From contig NZ_JAJUXK010000003.1 of NCBI RefSeq assembly GCF_021390335.1, positions 682,001-746,000 of the forward strand: 64,000 nt of DNA. The letters are read 5' to 3'. Position 1 is the stretch's first letter; the number at the start of each line of letters is the position of its first letter. Under the pieces are notes generated by a model that had not been told where the DNA came from, searched no databases, and saw nothing but the letters and a program-made list of their open reading frames with translations. Made by a program: the position numbers and the translations under genes. This document shows, piece after piece, positions 17,624 through 25,473 of this stretch. The stretch is from Dyadobacter sp. CY343. Its GTDB lineage: Bacteria; Bacteroidota; Bacteroidia; Cytophagales; Spirosomataceae.

Positions 17624-17879
17624 CTAGCTGTGCGGATCTATTCCTGTAGAAGTTAAGCTATTGTTAAATTGCACTATCCCAATAAACACCTTCACCATCA
17701 GAAGAACTTCCCCTATCCGCCCAATTCAAGTAAACTATTGACAACCAATATGCGTTAGGCAAATTGAAGGCGATAAAACGCATTCAAAAAACAGTAAATA
17801 TTTCCCTCATTTCATAACTATTTTAATACCACACAAAAGGCCCTCACAGAAACATGGGGCATTGAAAACAGAAATTACC

Positions 17880-18251
17880 ATGATACAAATACAAAAACAC
17901 ACAAAAAAGGACAAGTCGAAAAGCCAGTCTCAGGAGTTTACAAGAAACCGTTACTCCGTACTTTACACATTGAAAGGCCAGTACCAACACGTTGGATGTT
18001 CGTCCCAGGAAGAGGCGCAATACGTGCTGGGCACCCAAATGACCGACGGCAACCGCATCCCCATCGGTATCTACGATTCTAAAACCGACACTTTTGAGTT
18101 CGAAATGATCGGCGAATACTTCCACAGCCAAGACCCAATAAGCGCCCAGCAGGAACGTTTGCACGAGGTTCTGACAGTTTCGCGTTCGCTGAGAAGAAGA
18201 GACGGAAGCTGGCACCCTGAGGTGCTGGGGAGAGCGAGTTTTTTTGCGTAA
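17880..18251 (+). CDS. Hypothetical protein
   Basis: From the ATG at 17880 this is 123 aa; an in-frame TTG at 17862 would add six residues. It is basic at the N-terminus and has strand-like segments such as RYSVLYTLKGQYQHVG and RIPIGIYDSKTDTFEFEM, with a basic end. It has no signal peptide. I do not recognise a family. The opposite-strand frame over the same bases has a less protein-like composition. Codon use is GC-richer than the adjacent island. Confidence 0.6.
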   Translation: MIQIQKHTKKDKSKSQSQEFTRNRYSVLYTLKGQYQHVGCSSQEEAQYVLGTQMTDGNRIPIGIYDSKTDTFEFEMIGEYFHSQDPISAQQERLHEVLTVSRSLRRRDGSWHPEVLGRASFFA

Positions 18252-18334
18252 GATTTAACCGCTTGGTTATGAGCTTTTGTGCTCGATTACCCTAAATCCC
18301 TGAAGGGACTTCTACATTATGCATCCAAGCAAAA

Positions 18335-18412
18335 GTAAGCCCCTTTAGGGGTTTGGGGTGGATAGCAATTTGAGAGACAGTAAGCCCCTTTGGGGTCGGG
18401 GTTCAATAGCAT
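18335..18412. repeat. Two copies of a GC-rich interspersed repeat
   Basis: Two similar units of about 33 bases occur at 18335-18368 and 18380-18412. Each has the core GTAAGCCCCTTT(A)GGGGT followed by a GGGG-rich tail and ATAGCA. A degenerate relative (CCCTGAAGGGACTT) precedes them. They share the CCCC-TTT-GGGG logic of the larger repeat at 63.8 kb and can form hairpins. Confidence 0.65.
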
Positions 18413-18463
18413 TGTGCACATGAGGAAGCGCATTTTGCCGAGAGCGGGAGAACGATATTCAGT

Positions 18464-18790
18464 CTAGGATTCACTCATCATGAGCGAAGCGTTTGTAAAT
18501 AACACCTCATACTGTCGCTCTATATTCTTATGAAAACTGGCCGGCAATCTTGACCAGTCTCTTAGTTCTACCAATATAGGAATATTACTTTCTCTAATTT
18601 TCTCAATCAAGTCGATCATCGTATCCGCCGAAATCGGTTTGAGCGTCTGGTCTCGCACCACCAAATCCAAATCGCTGCCATCATGAGCTGAACCATTTAC
18701 ACGGCTTCCATAAGCCCAAACCTCAATGGGAAAGGTAACCGATGAAAAAATCTCTGAAAGCGTTTGTTTGTCCTTCTTTCTTAGCAACAT
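18464..18790 (-). CDS. MNT-type nucleotidyltransferase, antitoxin of a HEPN/MNT pair
   Basis: From the ATG at 18790 the protein is 108 aa, starting one base after the HEPN gene's stop; the longer frame begins with GTG and overlaps that gene. The minimal nucleotidyltransferase signature is clear: AYGSRVNGSAHDGSDLDLVV, with Gly-Ser and Asp-x-Asp, and a later acidic strand in PILVELRDW. In characterised HEPN/MNT systems the MNT protein AMPylates the HEPN toxin near its active site and neutralises it. Confidence 0.9.
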   Translation of the reverse strand: MLLRKKDKQTLSEIFSSVTFPIEVWAYGSRVNGSAHDGSDLDLVVRDQTLKPISADTMIDLIEKIRESNIPILVELRDWSRLPASFHKNIERQYEVLFTNASLMMSES

Positions 18791-18791
18791 A

Positions 18792-19214
18792 TCAGAAATC
18801 GTTACTTCGTTTAATCGCCTCCGCGAGCGCACTGGCGCCTACTATGAACTGCGGAAGCAATCGCAAAGTTTCCTCTGCAAAATTCACTCCATAGTCGTGA
18901 GCGGTGTTGTTTCTGTTATCGCGGTATTCAAGCCACCTTTCACAAGTCTCATCTTTCATCATATTCCTAAGAACAGTATGGCGAAAAACGTCCTTAAAGT
19001 ATAGCTGATCCACTGCGGCGGAAGAATGAAAATAATGCTTTAATGCCTTTTTTAAGAGCTTGCCACTTTGCTCTAAAATAATTTCGAATTCCTTCACACT
19101 CGCAGACCGATACATGTCATAGTCAATATCAGCAGGATCGGATTTAAGCAGCAACGCATAAGCCTTTTCCAAAGTACTGATGCAGCGTTCATAGTATGTG
19201 GTATCTATCTTCAT
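18792..19214 (-). CDS. HEPN-domain protein (HI0074-like), toxin of a HEPN/MNT pair
   Basis: This 140-residue all-helical protein belongs to the nucleotidyltransferase substrate-binding/HEPN group. The conserved RX4H-type RNase motif appears as RNNTAH in WLEYRDNRNNTAHDYG, and an EFEIILEQSGKLLKKAL helix precedes it. HEPN toxins of this type cut RNA, often tRNA. The gene precedes the MNT gene on the same strand with a one-base gap. Confidence 0.9.
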   Translation of the reverse strand: MKIDTTYYERCISTLEKAYALLLKSDPADIDYDMYRSASVKEFEIILEQSGKLLKKALKHYFHSSAAVDQLYFKDVFRHTVLRNMMKDETCERWLEYRDNRNNTAHDYGVNFAEETLRLLPQFIVGASALAEAIKRSNDF

Positions 19215-19262
19215 TAAATTTTACTTTTTCTCAAAGTAAGTGAAATTAGAAAAAATTACCCC

Positions 19263-19628
19263 TCACCGCAAATGCAACACCACCAAAGCCACAATCGCCG
19301 GCAGCGCCTGTACGAAAAATATCTTCCTACTGGCAGTCGCAGCGCCATAAAGCCCGGCTACAATTATGCAAGTCAGAAAGAAAATGGCGATGTGAAATCT
19401 CCAATGGTGGTCTTCGATAAAGAAAGTCCAGATCAAGCCGGCTGCTAAAAATCCATTGTATAAACCCTGGTTGGCAGCGAGTACTTTCGTCGGGCCAAAC
19501 AATTCTGGTGCGAGGGAGCCTTTGAAGGTTTCTTTGCCCTTGGTTTCCCAGGCGAACATTTCGAGGTACATAATGTAAAGGTGTTCGAGGGCCACGAGTC
19601 CGACGAGGATTTTGCCGAGGAGTTCCAT
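19263..19628 (-). CDS. DUF1304 membrane protein
   Basis: This 121-residue protein has four hydrophobic segments and matches DUF1304: LVGLVALEHLYIMYLEMFAW at the N-terminus, then LAANQGLYNGFLAAGL. It sits in the inner membrane and its function is unknown. Three copies of an octamer repeat lie directly before its start codon. Confidence 0.9.
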   Translation of the reverse strand: MELLGKILVGLVALEHLYIMYLEMFAWETKGKETFKGSLAPELFGPTKVLAANQGLYNGFLAAGLIWTFFIEDHHWRFHIAIFFLTCIIVAGLYGAATASRKIFFVQALPAIVALVVLHLR

Positions 19629-19634
19629 AGCAAT

Positions 19635-19658
19635 GAGTGAATGAGTGAATGAGTGAAT
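19635..19658. repeat. Tandem octamer (GAGTGAAT)x3
   Basis: Three perfect copies lie 6 bp upstream of the DUF1304 start, so the leader transcript carries (ATTCACTC)x3. The same octamer in three copies precedes the ExbB-like gene at 61676-61699. Confidence 0.85.
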
Positions 19659-19762
19659 CTGGATGGGAGGAGGGAGGAAGGAGGAATGAATTTAGTAAAC
19701 TCACTCCCTACGCGGGCTGCCCTTTCCTCCTTTCTTGCCTCCTCCTAAAGTTAAAAGCCAAA

Positions 19763-19797
19763 AGCTAATAGCTAATAGCTAAAAGCTAAAAGCTAAA
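19763..19797. repeat. Tandem heptamer repeat AGCTAAW
   Basis: Five head-to-tail AGCTAA(A/T) units lie between the ThuA stop and the DUF1304 leader. They are simple-sequence DNA with no evident gene function. Confidence 0.75.
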
Positions 19798-19799
19798 AC

Positions 19800-20546
19800 C
19801 TACTTAATCCCCTTCCCCGTCGCTGCCCAAAAAATACCTCCGTACAAATGGTCTAGAAACGATTGGTCTGAGTAAACCAGTCCGATGTGGCCCAGTCCGG
19901 TGTAAAATGCGCGGCCGCCGTCGTAGTTATGGTACCACGCCATCGGATGCTCGGCGCCCATTCCGGTTCCCTGGTTCGTCTTCGGATCGTATGTTTTTTC
20001 GTCCAGTGTAATCAGGATTTTCAGATCGTCGGCGTTGTATGGTTTTTTGTATTCGTACCATTCGTCGGTCCAGAGCAAGCGTTTTGGAAAACGCTCCAAA
20101 CCTGGGAAATTACTGTCTTTTACATCCAAAAACGCAGTTTGCTGCGCCGGGTGGGTTTTAAAATACATTCCTACCATTTTCCCATACCACGGCCAGTCAT
20201 ATTCTGTATCCGCCGCAGAGTGGATACCAACCCAGCCCTTTCCACTTTTGATATATTTTTCCAACGCAGCCTGCTGCGCCTCATTCAGTACATCGCCGGT
20301 GGTGTTAAGGAAGATAACCACTGCATAGTTAGCCAGACTTTTATCATTAAACACATCCGCATTCTCCTGCCAATCGACAGCGAAATTATGTCGCGACGCG
20401 AGGTTTCGGATCCCGGCAACACCCTCATGAATGGAAACGTGGTGAAATCCGGCTGTTTTTGTAAATAACAAAGCTTTGAACTGCTGCGCGTAAGAAGTGC
20501 CCGCGACCAGGACAACAAAAAGCAGCGTTAGTAATTTTTTTGACAT
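19800..20546 (-). CDS. ThuA domain protein
   Basis: The ATG at 20546 gives 248 aa with a signal peptide (LLTLLFVVLVAGTSYAQ). The mature part is a class I glutamine amidotransferase-like ThuA domain: ALLFTKTAGFHHVSIHEGV at the N-terminus, GWVGIHSAADTEYDWPWYG in the middle and HPMAWYHNYDGGRAFYTGLGH at the end. ThuA proteins occur in sugar-utilisation clusters such as trehalose catabolism. In Bacteroidota they often accompany Gfo/Idh/MocA and PVC-type proteins, as here. The longer frame to 20648 is not a credible extension. Confidence 0.9.
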   Translation of the reverse strand: MSKKLLTLLFVVLVAGTSYAQQFKALLFTKTAGFHHVSIHEGVAGIRNLASRHNFAVDWQENADVFNDKSLANYAVVIFLNTTGDVLNEAQQAALEKYIKSGKGWVGIHSAADTEYDWPWYGKMVGMYFKTHPAQQTAFLDVKDSNFPGLERFPKRLLWTDEWYEYKKPYNADDLKILITLDEKTYDPKTNQGTGMGAEHPMAWYHNYDGGRAFYTGLGHIGLVYSDQSFLDHLYGGIFWAATGKGIK

Positions 20547-20653
20547 AATGAAATGAATTGGAGTTATGAATCTGAAAGTGATTTTCTGACAAGTACTAAA
20601 ACCGAAATAGACACTAATATACCGATCGCATAGAACGAAGCCTGCCAAGCCGA

Positions 20654-20807
20654 CTACCTTGAAGCCAGGAGGAAATCGGAAATTGTTGAAATATTAGTCA
20701 GATTGAAACTGCCAAGTGCAAGTAAATCCTTATCACCCGTGAGCAAAAAATCCGCATCACTATCCGCGGCCAATGTCAATTATAATCTTCAGGGGTTTGT
20801 CAGGCAT
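20654..20807 (-). pseudogene. PIN toxin with a large internal deletion
   Basis: The start of a PIN toxin (MPDKPLKIIIDI, ATG at 20807) is joined out of frame to the end of one (TLAADSDADFLLTGDKDLLA then SDFLLASR, stop at 20654). The first half should carry the catalytic IIIDTN and the middle the helical and acidic parts; more than half of the domain is missing. The ATG overlaps the antitoxin stop by 8 bp, showing the original operon. This is a toxin killed by deletion beside an apparently intact antitoxin. Confidence 0.8.
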
Positions 20808-21009
20808 ATCGCTTAGCTCGTACCAACTCAACTTCCGAAGTAATTTCTTCTAACGTTGGTGCTGAGCTTGCCTTTGAACGGAGCTTTTTCAAAGCTACTT
20901 TAAATCCGTTCTTGGGAGGAACTTGTATTTCAATGAGCTTCCTGTCGGCCAGATCTTTTAAAAGTCTGGTAGCCTTCGGGTCCAATATGTGAATGCGCAT
21001 TGTATTCAT
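20800..21009 (-). CDS. Antitoxin-like small protein
   Basis: This 69-residue basic protein (MNTMRIHILDPKATRLLKDL, ending SEVELVRAKRYA) has the size and N-terminal strand of small antitoxins that pair with PIN toxins. A second ATG three codons in is equally possible. The downstream overlapping gene is a deleted PIN toxin, so this antitoxin may now be an orphan. Confidence 0.75.
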   Translation of the reverse strand: MNTMRIHILDPKATRLLKDLADRKLIEIQVPPKNGFKVALKKLRSKASSAPTLEEITSEVELVRAKRYA

Positions 21010-21071
21010 ATATCAAATATATTAAAATTGCCCGGTTTTCAAAATCACAGAAATGTATTAAAACGAATCCC

Positions 21072-22376
21072 TCACTCCAAAATCTTCCACAAAATACTCG
21101 TATCAAAATCCGTATAATGCACATACTTCTTGTTCTGCATCCAAAGCAGCACGTTTTTGTCGCTTTTCTTTTTGTAGCGAGGGATTACCGGGCGGACGTT
21201 ATCGAGGGTTGAGTTGCGGGTAACCGGCGTGATTTTCCAGGTTTTTCCGGAATCTCCGGTTTCGCCTTTTGAGATTTCAAAAACGTTGTCGATTTCGTGT
21301 GAAAAGTAGATAATAGATGGATTCAGCGGGTCGATGGTCAGGCCGCCGGAATAGTTTTCTTCCCGCTCCTTTTTACCTTCGGGAGTCTGCGGAAACCATT
21401 TTCCAGAGTCGATAATGTGATGATTGTTCCATTTTTTGCCGTCAAAAACTGCGTAATAGTATTGGTGTTTTTCGTTCGTAGGATAGCGGGTATAAGCTAC
21501 CACAGGCTGTCCTTTTTTATTGATCACAATATCAAAAATCCAGGCCTTCCCGGTTTCAGGAGTTGCCTTATAGACAACGCTGGCATCCGAGGGATGAAAT
21601 GGTAACTGACTCATTTCGGCTATTTTAGAACCGTCTGCCCGCCAGAATGCACCGTTTTCATAATAGCAATAATAAACCGAATTGAGCGGCTCCGCATTAG
21701 GGTGACCGTCGGTGAAAATGAGGTGGATTTTGGATTTTCCATCAGAAAAATACTTCAAATAAGGCCGGTTGTTCGTATTCAGCTCTTTTGAAGTAATCAC
21801 CACCTTCGGATCCGACCATGTTTTTCCATTATCAATAGAAGTAATCACATTTGGCTTAAAACCAACCCAGCGGCCAAAACTGTATACTTTGTTGCCTTCA
21901 GAACTGAGAATAAACGGATTCGCGTAAGTGTAAGTCTCCCTTTTGAATTTTTCCAGCAGCTCGGGCGTCTGCGGTTTGAAGACCAGCGGCTCAGAAAATG
22001 AGCTGATATCTCCCGGTGCCGACGTAGTGTGCTGGACCACGCCCATTCCGTTCTTACTGCCGCCGTGCCAGGTATATTGGGTCAAAATCTGCTGATCGGG
22101 CAATTCGAGAAAAGCGGGATTGTCGTGGTCGTCGATTTCCAGTTTACTATACAGCGTTTTTTGCTGGATATCAGCAGTTTTCACATTCAGCGAAGCCGCT
22201 ACAATATCCCCCGATTTGGTCACCCAACCGGTCACGATATTTCCGTTTTTGGTATAAATCGCCCGCGGATCGCTGAACCAGCACCACGCTCCGTCCGTCG
22301 TCAATACAGCCCGTTCTTGTGCAAATGCATTGAAGAAGGAGCTTAGAAAAAATATTGAGGCAAGAAAAAAACGCAT
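21072..22376 (-). CDS. BNR_4 repeat protein, exported
   Basis: This 434-residue protein has a signal peptide (FFLASIFFLSSFFNAFA) and a BNR_4 beta-propeller. Typical pieces are GAWCWFSDPRAIYTKNGNIV, TQYTWHGGSKNGMGV, an Asp-box-like SIDNGKTWSDP, and KHQYYYAVFDGKKWNNHH. Such propellers are proposed lyases or glycoside-active proteins for rhamnose- or uronate-containing polysaccharides. It is probably periplasmic or surface-located. The neighbouring ThuA gene supports a carbohydrate role. Confidence 0.88.
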   Translation of the reverse strand: MRFFLASIFFLSSFFNAFAQERAVLTTDGAWCWFSDPRAIYTKNGNIVTGWVTKSGDIVAASLNVKTADIQQKTLYSKLEIDDHDNPAFLELPDQQILTQYTWHGGSKNGMGVVQHTTSAPGDISSFSEPLVFKPQTPELLEKFKRETYTYANPFILSSEGNKVYSFGRWVGFKPNVITSIDNGKTWSDPKVVITSKELNTNNRPYLKYFSDGKSKIHLIFTDGHPNAEPLNSVYYCYYENGAFWRADGSKIAEMSQLPFHPSDASVVYKATPETGKAWIFDIVINKKGQPVVAYTRYPTNEKHQYYYAVFDGKKWNNHHIIDSGKWFPQTPEGKKEREENYSGGLTIDPLNPSIIYFSHEIDNVFEISKGETGDSGKTWKITPVTRNSTLDNVRPVIPRYKKKSDKNVLLWMQNKKYVHYTDFDTSILWKILE

Positions 22377-22406
22377 ATTCAGTGGTTTAAGGATCGGGTA
22401 AATATA

Positions 22407-22784
22407 CTAGCAGACCGGCTCTTCTACCCTATTCCGTTTCATATCCTTAAATGCCCACATCGACATTGCCTTGATCACGCTATCCAACTCCTTCCCCGAA
22501 TCTGTCAGCGTGTAAGTCACGTAAGGCGGCACTACCGGCTTGGCTTCGCGCGTGAGCAGGTTATCATTTTCAAGCTGTTTCAAATGCTGGATCAGCATTT
22601 TTTCGGAGATATGCGGCATCGCCCTTTTGATCTCGGAATACCGTTTGCTTCCCGAAAGCAGGTGGTATAAAATGATCGGTTTCCAGTGTCCGCCAATCTT
22701 ATTCATCACATATGTAACCGGACATTCCTGCATGACGATCTCGCGATTTGCATTGTAAGTCGAGCTTTCTTTAATCTTTGTCAT
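22407..22784 (-). CDS. HxlR-family winged-helix regulator
   Basis: This 125-residue protein is a MarR-like HxlR regulator: ECPVTYVMNKIGGHWKPIIL with Cys21, then RYSEIKRAMPHISEKMLIQH as the recognition helix region and YTLTDSGKELDSVI for the wing. The cysteine near the start could sense electrophiles or oxidants, as in related regulators such as HypR/YodB. It is divergent from the NmrA-like oxidoreductase gene, which it probably controls. Confidence 0.92.
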   Translation of the reverse strand: MTKIKESSTYNANREIVMQECPVTYVMNKIGGHWKPIILYHLLSGSKRYSEIKRAMPHISEKMLIQHLKQLENDNLLTREAKPVVPPYVTYTLTDSGKELDSVIKAMSMWAFKDMKRNRVEEPVC

Positions 22785-22799
22785 GATACATACTTTGGG

Positions 22800-22838
22800 G
22801 TAAGTACTTGTCTAAAAGTAAGTACAAATATAGCTTTG
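22800..22838 (+). promoter_or_regulatory. Promoter and direct-repeat operator between hxlR-like and nmrA-like genes
   Basis: A Bacteroidota -7 box TAGCTTTG is at 22831-22838 and a -33 TTG at 22808-22810. Two direct repeats GTAAGTAC at 22800-22807 and 22818-22825 bracket the -33 element, 18 bp apart. They are the natural binding sites for the divergently encoded HxlR regulator. Confidence 0.55.
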
Positions 22839-22863
22839 TGCCAACAAAAAACAGCTTACAACT

Positions 22864-23754
22864 ATGAAATATATCATCACAGGATCACTTGGACATGTTA
22901 GTTTACCTGTAACAAAAAATCTGGTAAAAGGTGGAAAAGACGTCACCGTAATCAGCAGCAGCTCAGACAAAAAACAGGAAATAGAATCGCTCGGCGCACA
23001 AGCTGAGATCGGATCTGTTACAGACTCCGACTTCATCCAAAACGCATTCAAAAACGCAGACGTAGCCTATTTAATGATCCCCAGCAGTTTCTCGCTAACA
23101 GACTACGAAAAATTCCAGATCGAAGTGGCAGATATTTATCTGGAAGCATTGAAAGGCAGCAATATCAAACACGTGGTGGTATTGAGCAGCCTGGGTGCGC
23201 AAATGCGCGAAGGTGCGGGACCGATCGATGCGCTTGGTTATCTGGAAGAAAAACTGCTTCAAATCCCCGGACTAAACACCGTTTTCCTACGCCCGTCCTA
23301 CTTCTTCTCAAACCTGTTTGCATTAGGTGGCCTGATCCAAAACGCAGGAATAGCGGGCAATAATTTCGGCGATAACGATGAAAAACTGGTACTAACCGAC
23401 ACAAACCACATTGCAGAAGTAGCTACTGAACAGTTGCTAAATCTGTCAACCGGAAATTCAGTAGTGAATATCGCAAACGACGAGCGCCACCCTACCGAAA
23501 TCGCAGCGATCCTTGGGAAAGCTATCGGCAAAGAAAACACGCCGTGGGTCACATTCAGCGATGAAGATGCACGTCAGGGAATGCTGGGCGCAGGTTTAAA
23601 CGAAAGTTTCGCATCGACTTACGTAGAGATGGGCCAGGCACTCCGCAGCGGCAAAATGCAGGAAGAATACTGGAAAAACCGCCCGGCCAAGCTGGGAAGT
23701 TACAAATTGGAAGACTTCGCGAAAGAATTTGCGGGTGCTTTTAAGACGGCTTAG
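22864..23754 (+). CDS. NmrA-like NAD(P)-binding protein
   Basis: This 296-residue protein is an atypical short-chain dehydrogenase of the NmrA/quinone-oxidoreductase-2 type. The dinucleotide-binding start is KYIITGSLGHVSLPVTKNL, followed by VVVLSSLGAQMREGAGPIDA and the substrate-region LRPSYFFSNLF. It has no signal peptide. The divergent HxlR gene and shared operator suggest induction by reactive compounds, with this enzyme reducing a quinone or sensing NADPH. Confidence 0.9.
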   Translation: MKYIITGSLGHVSLPVTKNLVKGGKDVTVISSSSDKKQEIESLGAQAEIGSVTDSDFIQNAFKNADVAYLMIPSSFSLTDYEKFQIEVADIYLEALKGSNIKHVVVLSSLGAQMREGAGPIDALGYLEEKLLQIPGLNTVFLRPSYFFSNLFALGGLIQNAGIAGNNFGDNDEKLVLTDTNHIAEVATEQLLNLSTGNSVVNIANDERHPTEIAAILGKAIGKENTPWVTFSDEDARQGMLGAGLNESFASTYVEMGQALRSGKMQEEYWKNRPAKLGSYKLEDFAKEFAGAFKTA

Positions 23755-23853
23755 TATTGGTTGAATGCGAAAGATCGACCTGACATTAAATCACCACAAT
23801 TTGATGTCAGGTCATTTTGTTGATCCGAACTGACCAAAAAATTAAGACAATAA

Positions 23854-23893
23854 TGGTTGACAACCTTAATATTTTTATTATGTTTGTCAACCA
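23854..23893 (+). promoter_or_regulatory. Promoter with dyad operator of the Xre-ImmA/PIN operon
   Basis: A perfect 10-bp inverted repeat, TGGTTGACAA at 23854-23863 and TTGTCAACCA at 23884-23893, spans the promoter. The left arm contains the -33 TTG (23856-23858) and the right arm overlaps the -7 box TATGTTTG (23879-23886). Arm centres are 30 bp apart, about three helical turns. The layout is ideal for autorepression by the HTH protein encoded from 23911. Confidence 0.75.
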
Positions 23894-23910
23894 ACATACT
23901 ATTTAGAATC

Positions 23911-24969
23911 ATGAGAGAGATATTTGCTGCTCGATTTAAATCAGCTCGCTTACGGACTGGTTTATCATTAAAAAACTTGTCGGACAAGCTTGGCAGCAAA
24001 ATTTCCCGCCAGGCTTTGCATAAATATGAGAAGGGCGAGGTGATACCAAACAGCGATATGCTCGCGCTGCTAAGTGATATTCTACAAGTTCGCCCCGACT
24101 ATTTTTTCAGCGATACCAAAATCGCGATAGGCGCGATCGAGTATCGAAAAATGCAGCATTTACCTTCGAGGGAAGAACATAAGGTTGTTGAGCAAACTCG
24201 GGAATACCTTTCAAGATATTTGGAACTTGAAGAAATCCTGGGGATATCCAGCGAATTTGAAAATCCTCTTAAAAATCTGGCCGTGGTTTCTGATTTTGAA
24301 CAGGCAAATGCCGCAGCGGAATTGCTTCGAAAATCGTGGAAACTGGAAGAAGATCCGCTTTATAACATCACCCAGATACTGGAAGATAAGCACATTAAAG
24401 TAGTTGAAGTCGATGCGGAGCCAATATTTGATGGAATGCAAACCTGGGTGAATGGCCAGGTACCAGTTCTTGCATTTAACAAGAATCTGTCGGGCAAGGC
24501 GGACCGGATTCGATTTACCTTACTTCACGAACTGGGGCACTTACTGTTAGATTTTGGAGATTTTGCAGACAAAGAAAAAGAGAAACGCTGCCATCAATTT
24601 GCAGGCGCAATGCTTTTGCCCAGAAATACTTTGATAGATAAACTGGGTGCCAAACGATCCAGGATCTCAGTTTTAGAATTGGGTAATATAAAAAAGCAGT
24701 TTGGAATATCTATTCAAGCCATAATTCGACGGGCTGCGGAGTGTGCTATCATTAGTGAAAATTATGCGAGACAATTTCTACAACGAATAAAGGAGGAAGG
24801 ATGGAGAACTACCGAGCCGATTGCTTACGAAGGGATCGAGGCTTCTGACCGGTTCGATCAATTGCTTTTTCGTGCCTTATCCGAGGAACAAATTTCGCTT
24901 AGTAAAGCTGCTGCCTTGAAAAATATGAAGCTGGCCGAGTTCCGAACTTTGGCTTCATTCGGAGAATGA
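23911..24969 (+). CDS. XRE HTH / ImmA-IrrE metallopeptidase fusion, antitoxin
   Basis: From the ATG at 23911 the protein is 352 aa. Residues 1-68 form a Cro/C1 helix-turn-helix (LSLKNLSDKLGSKISRQALH). Residues 190-260 form an ImmA/IrrE (COG2856) peptidase domain with zinc motif HELGH at 206-210 and a later Glu-rich helix with HQFAGAMLLPRN. The frame to 23857 adds residues that overlap the operator and is rejected. COG2856-Xre fusions are predicted antitoxins that may be degraded or degrade a repressor. Its stop overlaps the PIN gene in ATGA. Confidence 0.93.
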   Translation: MREIFAARFKSARLRTGLSLKNLSDKLGSKISRQALHKYEKGEVIPNSDMLALLSDILQVRPDYFFSDTKIAIGAIEYRKMQHLPSREEHKVVEQTREYLSRYLELEEILGISSEFENPLKNLAVVSDFEQANAAAELLRKSWKLEEDPLYNITQILEDKHIKVVEVDAEPIFDGMQTWVNGQVPVLAFNKNLSGKADRIRFTLLHELGHLLLDFGDFADKEKEKRCHQFAGAMLLPRNTLIDKLGAKRSRISVLELGNIKKQFGISIQAIIRRAAECAIISENYARQFLQRIKEEGWRTTEPIAYEGIEASDRFDQLLFRALSEEQISLSKAAALKNMKLAEFRTLASFGE

Positions 24970-25472
24970 GGGTAGCTGTCACTGACGCATGCATTTTTAT
25001 CGACTTATTCGACTTACAGCTAACCCGGCACCTTTTCGATCTGGATTTAGAGATTCATACTTCCTCTGATGTTATCGGAGAACTGTACGACGAACAGGCG
25101 GAAGCGCTGCATTTACTTGCTGCAAACGGGAGGTTGGAGATCCACAATATCAATGAAGATGCACGCCTTGCGATTTCGGAAATGAATTTTCCGCGAGCTT
25201 TATCTCAAAATGATAAAACTGTACTTCATCTGGCAGATCGTTTTCAAGCGATGGTGCTTAGTTCTGATCAGGTAGTTAGAAATTATGCTGTTAAATGCGG
25301 CTTGGAATGTCACGGAATGCTTTGGGTCCTGGATACATTAATTGAGAAAGACATTATCAATCCCAAGCTAGCAGCAAAAAAATTGCAGGCACTCTTGGAA
25401 ACTAACATCATGTATCGAAACAACATGAAACTGTCAGCTGAAATCCAAAAGCGCCTGCTAATATGGCTTTAA
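24966..25472 (+). CDS. PIN-like toxin partner of the Xre-ImmA protein
   Basis: This 168-residue protein has the PIN-type acidic set: Asp7 (MRVAVTDACIFID), Glu39 (VIGELYDEQ), Asp83 (LSQNDKTVLHLA) and Asp101 (VLSSDQVVRNYA). PIN domains are Mg-dependent RNases. It is translationally coupled to the HTH-ImmA gene by a 4-bp overlap, the classic toxin-antitoxin arrangement. It ends one base before the convergent haem-protein gene. Confidence 0.87.
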   Translation: MRVAVTDACIFIDLFDLQLTRHLFDLDLEIHTSSDVIGELYDEQAEALHLLAANGRLEIHNINEDARLAISEMNFPRALSQNDKTVLHLADRFQAMVLSSDQVVRNYAVKCGLECHGMLWVLDTLIEKDIINPKLAAKKLQALLETNIMYRNNMKLSAEIQKRLLIWL

Positions 25473-25473
25473 C

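Noticed and set aside
17844..18215. 123-codon minus-strand frame opposite the hypothetical gene at 17.9 kb
   Set aside because: The plus-strand reading has better amino-acid balance and an ATG; the minus reading is a shadow.
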